In this document: one piece after another, positions 48,745-59,227 of the stretch
How positions within the stretch are numbered: the stretch's first letter is position 1
Layout: the number at the start of each line of letters is the position of its first letter
NCBI RefSeq assembly: GCF_900698935.1
Contig: NZ_LR217715.1
Coordinates: 310,001-374,000, forward strand
Reading direction: 5' to 3'
Source of the DNA: Erwinia_E haradaeae_D
GTDB taxonomy: Bacteria; Pseudomonadota; Gammaproteobacteria; Enterobacterales; Enterobacteriaceae
Length of the DNA: 64,000 nucleotides
Notes under the pieces: model-generated
The model's input: only the letters and a program-made list of their open reading frames with translations
What the model was told of the DNA's origin: nothing
The model's database searches: none
Made by a program: the position numbers and the translations under genes

Positions 48745-50058
48745 ATGTTAGATAGTTTCTTAATCATATTATTATTGATTTTAGTGAGTTCTTTTTTTTC
48801 TATTTCTGAAATTTCTCTTGCAGCTGCTCGTACAATTAAACTCAAGCTTTTAGTTGATGAGGGAAATATTAATGCTAAACATGTGCTTAAAATACAAGAA
48901 AATCCCGGTATGTTTTTTACTGTTGTACAAATTGGTGTTAATGCAGTAGCAATTCTTGGGGGGATTGTTGGCGACGCGGCTTTTTCTCCAGCTTTTTTTA
49001 AATTATTCATACATGTTGTGGATATTGATATGGCAGAACGTTTAAGTTTTATATGTTCTTTCACATTAATTACTAGTTTGTTTATTTTATTTGGAGATTT
49101 GTTTCCTAAGCGTTTGGGAATGATCGCCCCAGAGCGCATGGCTTTAAAGATTATTAGTGTAATGCGTGTTTGCTTATTTATTTGTCGTCCGCTGGTATGG
49201 TTATTTAACGGTGGAGCAAATATTATTTTTCGTATTTTTAAAATCCCAATGATACGTCATGATGATATTACATCTGATGATATTTACGCAGTAGTAGAAG
49301 CAGGGGCTTTAGCAGGCGTTTTACGCAAACAGGAACATGAATTAATTGAGAACGTATTTGAATTAGAATCACGCACGGTACCATCTGCTATGACTCCGCG
49401 TGAAAATGTAGTATGGTTCACTTTACATGAAGATGAAAACAGTCTAAAAGAAAAAATTGCTCGTTATCCGCATTCCAAATTTCTAGTTTGTAGTAATGAC
49501 ATCGATCATATTATTGGCTATGTCGATTCAAAAGAACTTCTAATGTGTGTGTTAAGCCATCAGGTTTTATCTTTAAATAATCGTATCCAGATCTGTTCTG
49601 CACTTATTTTACCAGATACTCTGACACTATCTGAAGCACTAGAGAGCTTTAAGACAGTTGGAGAAGATTTCGCGGTGATTATAAATGAATATGCGTTGGT
49701 TGTTGGTATCATTACTCTAAATGATGTGATGACGACTTTAATGGGTGATTTAGTAGGGCAGGGACTAGAAGATCAAATTGTTGCACGCGATGAAAATTCA
49801 TGGCTCATTGAAGGAGGTACACCCATTGATGATGTTATGCGTGCTTTACATATGACTGAATTCCCACAATCGGACAATTATGAAACTATTGGTGGTTTTA
49901 TGATGTTTATGCTACGTAAAATCCCGAAACGTACTGATTTTGTGAAGTTACAAGGATATAAATTTGAAGTAGTAGATATAGATAGCTATCGTATTGACCA
50001 GTTGCTTGTTACGCGTATTGATTCTGAGCAACTAACATTATCCATATCAGAGTCATAG
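48745..50058 (+). CDS. paeA: Polyamine export protein PaeA (CNNM/CorC family, YtfL)
   Basis: This inner-membrane protein of the HlyC/CorC type is implicated in cadaverine and putrescine export in enterics. An N-terminal CNNM (DUF21) membrane domain (about residues 1-190) has three to four helices. It is followed by two CBS domains (about 200-330) and a C-terminal CorC_HlyC domain. Long stretches are near-identical to E. coli YtfL, such as DDITSDDIYAVVEAGALAG and GGTPIDDVMR. The 437 aa compare with 447, the tail being shorter. Keeping a polyamine exporter in a reduced genome is notable. A role in small-molecule exchange with the host is speculation. Confidence 0.93.
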   Translation: MLDSFLIILLLILVSSFFSISEISLAAARTIKLKLLVDEGNINAKHVLKIQENPGMFFTVVQIGVNAVAILGGIVGDAAFSPAFFKLFIHVVDIDMAERLSFICSFTLITSLFILFGDLFPKRLGMIAPERMALKIISVMRVCLFICRPLVWLFNGGANIIFRIFKIPMIRHDDITSDDIYAVVEAGALAGVLRKQEHELIENVFELESRTVPSAMTPRENVVWFTLHEDENSLKEKIARYPHSKFLVCSNDIDHIIGYVDSKELLMCVLSHQVLSLNNRIQICSALILPDTLTLSEALESFKTVGEDFAVIINEYALVVGIITLNDVMTTLMGDLVGQGLEDQIVARDENSWLIEGGTPIDDVMRALHMTEFPQSDNYETIGGFMMFMLRKIPKRTDFVKLQGYKFEVVDIDSYRIDQLLVTRIDSEQLTLSISES

Positions 50059-50801
50059 TACGGGCATGTAGACTATAGAGAGCTATTTGTATAACTGGTT
50101 ATTGATAGAGCATAAAATAGAGTGTAGATATATCATAATGCTTAGAATAAATCATGAGATGATGCGAGTTATGTTAATAAGATTTTTATTAACCATTATT
50201 CCTAAATGCAGGTGTTGAAAATGTTATTGTAAAAGAGTATTATTAGATTGATTTTTTCAAGTTAGTTATATCGGTTAATCAAAGATTATGGTATATTATC
50301 AAGTAATAGTCTCTATTAGAGACATGCGTTAAATATATCTTAATCATAGTTGTACTTTTTCCGCTATTTATTCAAATTTTTTGCTTATAAGCTATTACAG
50401 GGAATACTTATAGGTTAATACTATTGTTATATCTAAAAGTCGATTAGAATATTCATACAATCTAAATATTTTTATGCATGCTTTATGATATGCGCTATGT
50501 CTGATTTTATCGCGCTAATAGCGAACACACATGATCTCAAGGTTGCAGAATTTCTATGTACTTTCTTTCTTTTTCTTTCACAAAAGCTTTGAATCTATAG
50601 ATATGCGCTACTATAGATGCTAATACAGTTTGGCGTATATAAGGAATATTGAGGTATTTCTCTGTGATTAGTGATGTCTAAGAAATATCCCACATATGGC
50701 GATAAACTGGTATGTATGTAAGCATGTTTTTTAGGTGTTCAGAACATATAAGCATGATAAATGGTGCCATATAAGTAATATAGCGTACTGTGGAGAAAAA
50801 T
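50059..50801. other. Spacer before gshB
   Basis: In enterics rsmE (about 730 bp) lies directly before gshB, and this gap has that size. I searched for RsmE motifs such as GPEGGLS and LRTETTAL and found none, so at most a very decayed ghost is present. GGAG at 50792-50795 is the gshB ribosome binding site. Confidence 0.45.
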
Positions 50802-51758
50802 ATGATCAAGCTAGGCTTAGTAATGGATCCTCTTACTTCGGTGAATTATAAAAAAGATTCTAGCTTAGCGATGTTATGTGAAGCACAAAACCGTGGTTAT
50901 GAAATTTATTACATGGAAATGTCTGATCTATATCTATACCAAGGAGAAGCTCGTGCACGTACACGATTACTTAATGTCCAGAGACAGTATTATCCATGTT
51001 TTTCTTTTAGCGATGAACGAGATATATCACTCTCTGATCTAAATGTAATATTGATGCGTAAAGACCCCCCCTTAGATAGTGAGTTCATTTATGCTACTTA
51101 TATGCTGGAGCGAGCGGAAGCATTAGGCACACTGATTATTAATAAACCACAGAGCTTACGTGACTGTAATGAAAAGTTATTTACTGTATGGTTTTCTGAT
51201 ATTACCCCAGACACACTAGTTACTCGTAATATTAATCAGATCTTGTCTTTTTGGCAAAAACATCATGATATTATACTAAAACCCCTCCATGGTATGGGAG
51301 GGGAATCGATTTTTCGTATTCAGAAAGAAGACCCCAATGTATCAGTCATTATTGAAACGATAACTAAATACGGTACTACATATTGTATGGCACAAAATTA
51401 CTTACCGTCCATAGTAGATGGCGATAAGCGTGTATTGATTGTAGATGGCGAGCCAGTACCATATTGTTTAGCTCGTCTGCCAAAGCTTGGTGAAACACGC
51501 GGAAATCTTGCAGCTGGAGGTCGTGGTGAGGCTCGGTTGCTATCTGCAGGTGATTTAAAAATAGTAAATCGTGTAGCGCCAATTTTAAAACAAAAAGGAT
51601 TGATTTTTGTTGGTTTAGATATTATAGGAGATAAATTAACTGAAATTAATATAACAAGTCCTACTTGTATTTGTGAGATTGAGACTGCTTTTCCGGTATC
51701 GATTACTGGTATGTTGATGGACGTAATCGAAAAACGCTTGCCTGCATGCTTATTATAG
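50802..51758 (+). CDS. gshB: Glutathione synthetase
   Basis: This ATP-grasp enzyme adds glycine to gamma-glutamylcysteine. The 318 aa (316 in E. coli) begin MIKLGLVMDP. A GTG frame start 4 codons upstream is rejected because GGAG within it is the ribosome binding site of this ATG. Conserved parts include LMRKDPP, NKPQSLRDCNEKL, LKPLHGMGGESIF and the glycine-rich loop NLAAGGRGE. In E. coli the motif is GMGGASIF, so the ATP loop is intact. With trxA lost, glutathione may carry more of the thiol redox load (inference). gshA is not in the window. Confidence 0.97.
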   Translation: MIKLGLVMDPLTSVNYKKDSSLAMLCEAQNRGYEIYYMEMSDLYLYQGEARARTRLLNVQRQYYPCFSFSDERDISLSDLNVILMRKDPPLDSEFIYATYMLERAEALGTLIINKPQSLRDCNEKLFTVWFSDITPDTLVTRNINQILSFWQKHHDIILKPLHGMGGESIFRIQKEDPNVSVIIETITKYGTTYCMAQNYLPSIVDGDKRVLIVDGEPVPYCLARLPKLGETRGNLAAGGRGEARLLSAGDLKIVNRVAPILKQKGLIFVGLDIIGDKLTEINITSPTCICEIETAFPVSITGMLMDVIEKRLPACLL

Positions 51759-51845
51759 TGGTTATTACAGACTGTAATATAATAGAGACTATTACGAAAG
51801 AATCCATTATATAGTAAGCATTCACTAGACTATAGAATATCACGC

Positions 51846-52409
51846 ATGAATTTACAGCATCATTTTTTAATTGCTATGCCAACATTACAGACTCCTCTAT
51901 TTAAAAGGTCTGTAATCTATATTTTTGAACATAATTCTGATGGGGCTATGGGATTAATTATTAATAAGCCAGTAGATAATCTAATGGTCCCAGGTATGTT
52001 GCAAAAACTAAAAATTTCTAGCTCCTCTCTCATCTCGGATTTTAAATTGAATCAACCGGTATTTGTGGGTGGGCCTTTAGCAGAAGATCGTGGTTTTATT
52101 TTACATTCAGCACAAAAGACTTTTGCTTCTAGTATTCGTATTTCAGATACTACAATTATGACCACATCTCGTGATGTTTTAGAAACTTTAGGTACAGACG
52201 AACAACCAGATCAGGTATTAGTTGCGTTAGGATGTTGTGCTTGGGGGCAGGGTCCATTAGAACAAGAATTGATGGAGAATGCTTGGTTAACAACTTCTGC
52301 AAATAGCAATATATTATTCAATACCCCAATTTCGGCGCGGTGGCGTGAAGCAGCCAAAAGCCTTGGGGTTGACATGTACAATATCGTGAGTGACGCAGGG
52401 CATGCATGA
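51846..52409 (+). CDS. yqgE: UPF0301 protein YqgE
   Basis: This is a conserved protein of unknown biochemical function, cotranscribed with ruvX in many Gammaproteobacteria. Its 187 aa equal the E. coli length, with the family signatures MNLQHHFLIAMP, GAMGLIINKP, VFVGGPLAEDRGFILH, TTSRDVLETLGT and VALGCCAWGQGPLEQEL. It overlaps yqgF by 4 bases (ATGA), so translation is coupled. Confidence 0.95.
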   Translation: MNLQHHFLIAMPTLQTPLFKRSVIYIFEHNSDGAMGLIINKPVDNLMVPGMLQKLKISSSSLISDFKLNQPVFVGGPLAEDRGFILHSAQKTFASSIRISDTTIMTTSRDVLETLGTDEQPDQVLVALGCCAWGQGPLEQELMENAWLTTSANSNILFNTPISARWREAAKSLGVDMYNIVSDAGHA

Positions 52410-52840
52410 AAAGAAGAAACACATTCTTATCTTTTGATTTTGGAATGAAAAGTATTGGTGTTGCTAGCGGGCAGCGTGTCACTAGTACCGCTTATCCTTT
52501 GAAAGCATTAAAAGCACAGGCTGGTATGCCTTATTTAGATAAAATTGATGCACTGATCCAGGAGTGGCAACCTACAAATATTGTAGTCGGACTTCCGCTT
52601 AACATGAATGGAAGCGAGCAGCCATTAACCACACGCGCGCGTACATTTGCAAGTTTTATGCACATGCGCTATAAAATATTGGTCAATTTACATGATGAAC
52701 GTTTAAGTACGGTGGAAGCAAGAGCCGTCATCTTTCAACGCAGAGGTTTTCAAGCTCTCCGTAAAGATCATGTGGATTCACTTTCAGCAGCAATCATATT
52801 AGAAAGCTGGTTACAGAGCACTAATTTTCAGCATATGTAG
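52406..52840 (+). CDS. yqgF: Putative pre-16S rRNA nuclease / Holliday-junction-like resolvase YqgF (RuvX)
   Basis: This RNase H-like protein is implicated in maturing the 5' end of 16S rRNA. The 144-aa product (138 in E. coli) has the first catalytic Asp in FDFGMKSIGVA, the Glu in DERLSTVEA and the final Asp in HVDSLSAAIILE. It is the last gene of gshB-yqgE-yqgF, an arrangement found across enterics. A strong hairpin 325 bases downstream may end the transcript. Confidence 0.94.
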   Translation: MKRRNTFLSFDFGMKSIGVASGQRVTSTAYPLKALKAQAGMPYLDKIDALIQEWQPTNIVVGLPLNMNGSEQPLTTRARTFASFMHMRYKILVNLHDERLSTVEARAVIFQRRGFQALRKDHVDSLSAAIILESWLQSTNFQHM

Positions 52841-53441
52841 ACACTATAAATTAAAACTGTGTTTTGCTCACCACAGCTGAGTCATTACAAAAAAATCATC
52901 GTAGGAGAAAATTTTTACTGCGTGGAGTGAGTTAGTAGCACGTGCATTTATCTTCTCTGCTTTAGTAATTTTCCATTATGAATAAGAGGTGTTGTAATGT
53001 CGTGTTATTAAGGTATTTTATTCTCTTGAGGTGTACTCAAGGTGTGTGCTCAATGATTGATAAGTATCTTATATATTTCTATATACATGAGCGTCCAAGA
53101 TACAACATCACGACTAATGAATACTGATATTAAATCTTTTATTTTCTGTATTGATGACACAGGTACCTATAACTACTGCTGTATGCACAGTGGTAGTTAT
53201 AGGGTTTGTATGGATTTGGATTACTTATCTATATAGAAGTTGTGAATTATCTGAATCAATGTCTCTGTGAGCCTACAATGGTATGAAGGCGTTATAGATC
53301 AGTGGTTCTACGTATCATTAATTCTTGGTTCTATAGAGTGTATGGTACACTACTCGCTAATCTATGCGATAAGAAAAATGAGTAATAGCAATTAGTGCAG
53401 TCTGAAAATAAAAAATAATATATATGCAAATTATTATATAG
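52841..53441. other. Convergent spacer yqgF/htpX
   Basis: No gene. The striking feature is the 38-base hairpin at 53166-53203 between the two converging genes. Nothing else is recognised. Confidence 0.5.
53166..53203. terminator. Strong hairpin, candidate bidirectional terminator
   Basis: CCTATAACTAC pairs with GTAGTTATAGG (11 bp). It then continues through two G-T pairs and CTGT/ACAG around an ATGC loop: 17 pairs in RNA with no bulge. On the plus strand GTTTGTATGG follows; on the minus strand TACCTGTG follows. The T-tracts are poor, but the stem is the longest uninterrupted RNA stem I found beside intact genes, and it sits between converging genes. Confidence 0.45.
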
Positions 53442-54335
53442 TTAGCGATTATAGGTGTTTCTATGTTTTGTATTCCGTAAAGCTGTGATACGCTTATCCA
53501 ATGATGGATGCGACATAAAAAGCTCACTGACCCATCTAGATTTTCCATTAATACACAGCGCCATTAGTTGACTAGCTTCTTCTGGCGCGTAGCTAGTCTT
53601 AAGACGTTCTAATGCGGCAATCATTTTTTCGGATCCAACTAAACCAGCTGCGCCTGCATCAGCATGAAATTCACGATGACGTGAAAACCACATAGTAATC
53701 ATGCTGGCAATAACACCGAAAACTAGCTCGAGCAGCATAGAAACCATAAAATAAACCACCGGATGACCGGTAGTGTTTTCTTCTTCTTCACGATCACTTG
53801 AAATCATACCTGATACTATTTGGGCTAATATTCGAGATATAAAGATAACAAATGTGTTCACAATACCTTGGATTAATGTCATGGTAACCATATCACCATT
53901 GGCAATATGACTAATTTCGTGCGCGAGTACGGCTTCAGCTTCATCACGACTCATATTTTGTAATAGTCCGGTTGATACTGCAACTAATGAAGAATCACGG
54001 CGCGCACCAGTAGCAAAAGCATTCATATCTAAAGCATGATAAATAGCTATTTGCGGTGTAGCAATGCCAACTTTTTTTGATTGTGAAGTTATAGTATCTA
54101 TCAGCCAATTCTCAGTATCATTATTAGCCTTTGTGATCACATCCCCGCTGACAGAACGCAAGGCCATCCACTTAGACATTAAGAGTGAAATAAATGCTCC
54201 GCCAAAGCCAAATAGACCTGCCATGATCATGAGACCAATTATACTATTTGACTGCACTCCTGTTAAGCTAAGAATAACTCCGAACACCACCATAACACCG
54301 AGGTTGGTGAGCAAAAATAGAGCGATACGTATCAT
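53442..54335 (-). CDS. htpX: Membrane-bound zinc protease HtpX
   Basis: HtpX is an inner-membrane M48 metalloprotease for quality control of membrane proteins, overlapping with FtsH. Starting at the ATG at 54335 the protein is 297 aa (293 in E. coli), with MIRIALFLLTNL aligning exactly. The frame extends 18 codons upstream without family support. Two N-terminal membrane helices, then the zinc motif HEISH (AVLAHEISHIANGD), two more helices, and the third ligand in HREFHADAG are present. Three TGTAAT...ATTACA dyads lie 280-350 bases upstream. Confidence 0.96.
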   Translation of the reverse strand: MIRIALFLLTNLGVMVVFGVILSLTGVQSNSIIGLMIMAGLFGFGGAFISLLMSKWMALRSVSGDVITKANNDTENWLIDTITSQSKKVGIATPQIAIYHALDMNAFATGARRDSSLVAVSTGLLQNMSRDEAEAVLAHEISHIANGDMVTMTLIQGIVNTFVIFISRILAQIVSGMISSDREEEENTTGHPVVYFMVSMLLELVFGVIASMITMWFSRHREFHADAGAAGLVGSEKMIAALERLKTSYAPEEASQLMALCINGKSRWVSELFMSHPSLDKRITALRNTKHRNTYNR

Positions 54336-54617
54336 AAAATTTAAGCCTCTTAGATATATGTAATATGTATTAGTATACAACAATGCCATTGAGTATTGTT
54401 AATACAAACACTCTGACATTATTTTAAGTTTTAATGAAAATGGTAAACACTCTAATGGTAAACAATACTATAGTATAATGTAGTTATAAAATATAAGCTC
54501 TGTCAATGTGGAATGTAGAGTACCATACATTGTTAATAATATCGAGAATATCGACAGCATAGTATGGTGCTAATATTATAAAAGTTTTTTTATTTAAACT
54601 GTGTTTTTATATTTCAT

Positions 54618-54685
54618 TGTAATATTATTACATAGTTGTAATAATATTACATAATAGATTATTAAATAATTGTAATATTATTACA
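54618..54685. repeat. Three copies of a 15-bp dyad TGTAATNNNATTACA
   Basis: Copies are at 54618-54632 and 54671-54685 (both with centre ATT) and 54637-54651 (centre AAT). Each is a palindrome with 6-bp arms; the starts are 19 and 34 bp apart. They lie 283-350 bp upstream of the htpX start. They look like clustered operator sites for a dimeric regulator, but could equally be local duplication in AT-rich DNA. Confidence 0.75.
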
Positions 54686-57600
54686 TCAATAGGAAGATTG
54701 CATCTTTGTTTTTTCTTAAAATATATGTACATCAAGAAGGTCTTTCTCTTTTTATAGATATTTTCTGGAAAAAAGTACATCTAACTAGAAACATAGTTTA
54801 ATTTATCCTTTATCTAATGCGATGATATTTTATCATGCGTAAAATAGCGGCGCCTGTTAAGAGATATTTAAAGGTTCTTTTATGTATAATAGACACAGAA
54901 ATATCCAAGATGCGTATATAGTATTGTATAATATAAAATGAGTAAATATTTTTTATCATCTTAGATGATAAATAATATCTAACTATATTAGATCAATATT
55001 CTATTATAAAAGATGTTTATAGAAGAATTGAAACATATTGATTTTTATAATAGTTGTAAATAATTTAAAAATAGAATTTTTTAGTATGTTGGATTATTTT
55101 AGATATGCTGTATGGAGTTGTTCTCTCTAATAGAGATAGAGAGATATGTCATCTCTATATTTTGAAATAACAATCACAGAATCATAACTTCATTTTAAAG
55201 TGGACTGCACAGTATTTTTTATATGTATGAGTAGCTATTGTTATAGTGAGTGCAATAATTGGAAACATGATTGTCATTATTCTTTTAAAAACTTACGGTT
55301 TTTGAGTTATTTTATCATAACATTGAAATAAAATTTCAAAGAACTTATAAAACTATGATATATATTTCATTTTAAGATTCTCTAATGAGAGCACAGTAGC
55401 AAATATCACATAATATTATTTTTAGGTTATAATAGTATTATATATATTTTATAATCAGTGCTTTAATGTATCATTATTTAACATAATATATTTTTAGATT
55501 AAGGTATATATTTAAGTCAGAGAGTAAAAATTAGAATGTATTTCTTAATTAAATATATGATGGAGAAATTACTCTATATTATAGAGATATTTTGAGACAA
55601 GACAATAATAATTTTGCAAGATGGTGAAACATTGCACTGTGATACATCTTGACAAACATAAATTGATATTTTGATACTAGTGTTATTATCAATATAGATG
55701 TCTGATTTTTTAATTTATCATCATATCTAATGGATATAATTAATTTATGTAACCAGTAACTGATACTTTGTAAAAGATATGTGTCAAGTCAGTTTAAATA
55801 TACAAGACATGTTCTGTGCAAGAAACATATACCGATTAATAATTGCACAGTATGCAAAAGGTAAGTGACTCTTAATCACTATCATGTGAGTTCAACATAT
55901 AGTGTTATTATGTAATTATAAGGTGATAATTATTTAAGGGTGTTTAGCATTCAGCAAGCAAGAAGGTTTCTATAGGTTATGAGGTTAATTATAGAAAAAT
56001 AAAATGCATTACCATTGGTATGGTAATTATGCTTTATGCATGCTATCGAAAATGCTTTTTATACAAGAGATCTGTTGTGTGCATATGATCTTAAATCACC
56101 CATATTATGGTTTTGAGATACACTATAATCATTAGCGATGTATCCATCCAGGAGATAGCAAATATAGTCTTTACCCATCTCAGTCTCAGTCAAGTCAGAC
56201 GTATAGAACCAATGGAATGGTTGTGATGTTAGTGTTTTAAAAATGAGAGATGAGAGAACGATTGATCTATTGTTTTTCCATTATAGCTTCTTTAGTAGTG
56301 ATCTCCTTTGAGTACAATGCTCATCGTGTATTTTAAAATAAGTTTAAGGGTGTACCGCTAGTATACAAGATTGGATACATAAATATTTACTACACTTGCG
56401 AATAGCATGTTACAACATCTCATAGTGAGAGTTATGTATAAATATCTTAAAATGAATGTTTGGGTTAGTATACTTGTATAAAAACTTAGAATATAATAAA
56501 TTGACAGATTTTTTATCTAGATCCTGTATCTTGTTGCACTCAAAATAGAAATATCATTTGAAATAAGAATATTTTTTATACCATACTATATATGTCCTTG
56601 AGAGATTGTATAGTATTATGAATTTTGTATCAGTATATTTTAAAATTCTATCGATAGTATCATGCAAGTTATTTAATGAGATTTAGAGTAGATATTTTAA
56701 TTTTTAATTTATTTTTAAAAAATTGAAATCTATAAATAAAGATCATACTGTTCTATTTTTAATTAAAATCTATTAGTATTCACCATTCATACCTATATTA
56801 TAATTTTAGACCAAATTTTAATTTCTGTATTAGAGATTTATTACCAATTAACATTATTGGCTATTTAAATTTTTATAGCTTTTTATATAAGACACATATT
56901 ATAGGTTTATATATTACGATATATTATATTTAATGTAGAAGTAATAAATATATGAGATTTGTGAATAACGTTTAATTCTTTAACATATATTAAGATATAA
57001 TAAGTTAAATATTATCATCAAATGTTAGTATTCATTTAAAATTGTATCATCTGCATTGTCAGATAGTTTAATACCCCTACTATGAAGTATATAATCCAGG
57101 TATTTTAATAAGCATACAGGCTGCATAAGGATTATATTGATAAGTACGTTATCAGTATATTAGCCTGTGCATTAAATACCTTAAAACACCGTATCAATGA
57201 ATATTTATTGATTAATATCTTGCATGATACATTTTTAATGATTAAAAATATAGGTATGTAGTTCTGTCTAATCTTTTTTAATTAAAAAGATAATAAGTAG
57301 TCAGTAAAATATAAATAAACTTCATGTTAATGAATGAATACCAATTCACCAACAAAAGATAGTACATTATAAAATAATATGGATATATATTATATCATAT
57401 ACAACTAAGCATAATGTTAGTGAGTGGTTTATGACATGTGCAATATTTTTATTATTTTTATTATTTTTATTAATACATCAGTTAAAAGACCGTTATTTTT
57501 TATCTTTGCTATTCTGTTTACGAACTGAATAAACAAATGTATAATGTGTATATTTAAGAATCTTACGATGATTACAATCATTATTATTTTCGTAATTAAA

Positions 57601-58140
57601 ATGTAACCGTATTTTTATTGAAAAAAATAAAAAATTGAATGTTTTGGTGCAGAATTCTGCTAAAAAGAATAGTGCGATATCTATCATAATAATATGAATT
57701 TAGTAAATACTTGGTATGTTACCTCTCAGGAATTTTTTAAAATCATCATATCATATTAAGATTCTCAATCTGTAATTAATAATTAATTAACAGAGTTAAT
57801 GCAGTACTATAAATACTGAGCATGTAATGCTGATAGCAAGTTACTTTCAAGACACACAAAGAGATATTTCTCCGATGTATATTTTATTAGAAATGTATAG
57901 AATGTAGCTTCATGAAGCTGCGATCTAAAAACAAACTACAAATTATTTAGTGTCTTTATGCATGAAAGTATTCATAATATTTCTCAAATATAGGTATATG
58001 TACTAATAATTTATAGGATTCCTCGGTAGATGTCTGGAAATACATTGCTTATGAAATGAATATTGATTTTTCACATATGAATTCATTTATTACCTATCTT
58101 AGTATGAGAATATGATTCATACGGAAGAGTATCAAATTTA

Positions 58141-58146
58141 TTGACA
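58141..58146 (+). promoter_or_regulatory. Candidate -35 element of hupA
   Basis: A perfect TTGACA is followed at 15 bases by TAATAA (58162-58167), about 30 bases before the hupA start. The spacing is shorter than the usual 17, so the call is tentative. Confidence 0.3.
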
Positions 58147-58194
58147 TTCTTACACTGAAACTAATAAACGCCATATGTAAAATGAGGATGATGT

Positions 58195-58488
58195 ATGAAT
58201 AAAGCTCAATTATTAGAGATAATTTCAGAAAAAGCAGATTTATCTCAGCGTCAGGCGAAAGTGATTTTAGAGACGATATTGATAGAAATCACTCAGGCTT
58301 TAAAAAATGGAGATAGCGTACAATTAGTAGGTTTTGGGACTTTTAAGATTCATAAACGCGCAGAGCGTATGGGGCGTAATCCAAAGACTGGCAAAAAGAT
58401 TCATATTGCATCAGTAAGAGTACCAGTCTTTGTATCAGGTAAATCTCTAAAAACAGCTGTCAAGCAAGCAGACATTCAAGAATATTGA
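58195..58488 (+). CDS. hupA: DNA-binding protein HU (alpha-type)
   Basis: HU is the small histone-like nucleoid protein that bends DNA non-specifically. The 97-aa product begins MNKAQLLEIISEKADLS like HU-alpha and has the arm signature GFGTFKIHKRAERMGRNPKTGK with the DNA-intercalating Pro (KTGKKIHIASVRVP). It has about 7 extra C-terminal residues (ending ADIQEY) compared with the 90-aa enteric HU. AGGATG upstream is the ribosome binding site. With no second HU or IHF in view, it may be the main nucleoid protein. Confidence 0.95.
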   Translation: MNKAQLLEIISEKADLSQRQAKVILETILIEITQALKNGDSVQLVGFGTFKIHKRAERMGRNPKTGKKIHIASVRVPVFVSGKSLKTAVKQADIQEY

Positions 58489-59227
58489 CTGCTCGTATTG
58501 GATGAGTGTTATTACTTATTATGAATTTTGTTCGATCAGATACCATAAGTATGAGTGATTTAGTAAAAAATGATGAACAAAAATGATTTTTATAGGTATA
58601 TCTTTAGCTTTACTCATTAAAATTATACAGGCATTCAGTTCCAGTTTTTATATTATTTAATTCTGATATGGTTAAAGCTCATACTATACGCTGATGAATA
58701 AGCTTATAGATATCATTGAGCAGCATTTATTATCGTTGTTAAGTTGAGGTACACGAACAGAGATGAGCAATAAGATGATATCTTTATTTACTTGATAATG
58801 TATTGCTGTTTTAGCATACACTAGTACATTATAGCCTGGTATTATATAGGTTTAATTTGAAATTAAATCTATGTATCTCTTCATGAAGAGGACTACAAGT
58901 TTTATTTCTAGACAAAGATCTATTAATAGTTAGAAGCAATATTTAGAGTTATCCATCACGTTAGCATATTATGGTGTGCTATGCGACCTTACTTCAGGTT
59001 ATCATTATTTAAAATAATTTAGGCTCTTGCTCCTTTCTTTAGATAAAGAAATATTTGTGGTGACAGAAAACGCCGCATGAAATCATATTAAAGGCAAACA
59101 TATTATACGATTTATGATAAAAGTACCTCACCTGTGGTGAGATAAAAGTACTTAAAATCAGTGATTGATAATTTTTTATCATCCATAAATCAGACAACGA
59201 TTGAGCTGTAAAACCGATTATTACTCA
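58489..59227. other. Spacer after hupA
   Basis: No gene. Small inverted repeats: CTCTTCA/TGAAGAG (58877-58890) and TTTCTTTA-GA-TAAAGAAA (59034-59051). A composite element at 59116-59151 has a hairpin CTCACC-TGT-GGTGAG flanked by an 11-bp direct repeat GATAAAAGTAC. Confidence 0.5.
59116..59151. repeat. Hairpin flanked by 11-bp direct repeats
   Basis: GATAAAAGTAC is at 59116-59126 and again at 59141-59151; between them CTCACC (59127-59132) and GGTGAG (59136-59141) form a 6-bp stem. The layout recalls a small inserted element with target duplication, but the element would be only 14 bases. It could also be slippage. Confidence 0.5.

Larger units (their letters stand above)
54336..58194. other. 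3.86-kb spacer between htpX and hupA
   Basis: This is the longest gene-free stretch and is extremely AT-rich. It holds the triple dyad at 54618-54685. It also has hairpins TTGAAAT-AAA-ATTTCAA (55323-55339), ATTACCAT-TGGT-ATGGTAAT (56008-56027), ATACTATA/TATAGTAT (56583-56616) and ATCTTTTT/AAAAAGAT (57271-57291), plus a 9-base repeat ATTTTTATT (57444-57473). E. coli has prc and proQ upstream of htpX on the same strand, and they would fit here. I saw only short, badly spaced resemblances to Prc near 55.27-55.41 kb. A 64-codon frame at 57493-57687 is Lys/Asn-rich and probably chance. Confidence 0.5.

Noticed and set aside
50059..50801. Gap of rsmE size before gshB
   Set aside because: Size and synteny fit, but no RsmE motif could be read, so no pseudogene is called.
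55262..55410. Minus-strand resemblance to Prc (F-G-K-G-T and I-F-A-A-A parts)
   Set aside because: The two parts are about 60 bases too far apart and no third anchor was found; chance is possible in such AT-rich DNA.
57493..57687. 64-codon minus-strand open frame in the htpX-hupA desert
   Set aside because: Composition is Lys/Asn/Phe-rich as expected of AT-rich non-coding DNA, with no ribosome binding site of note and no similarity I recognise.
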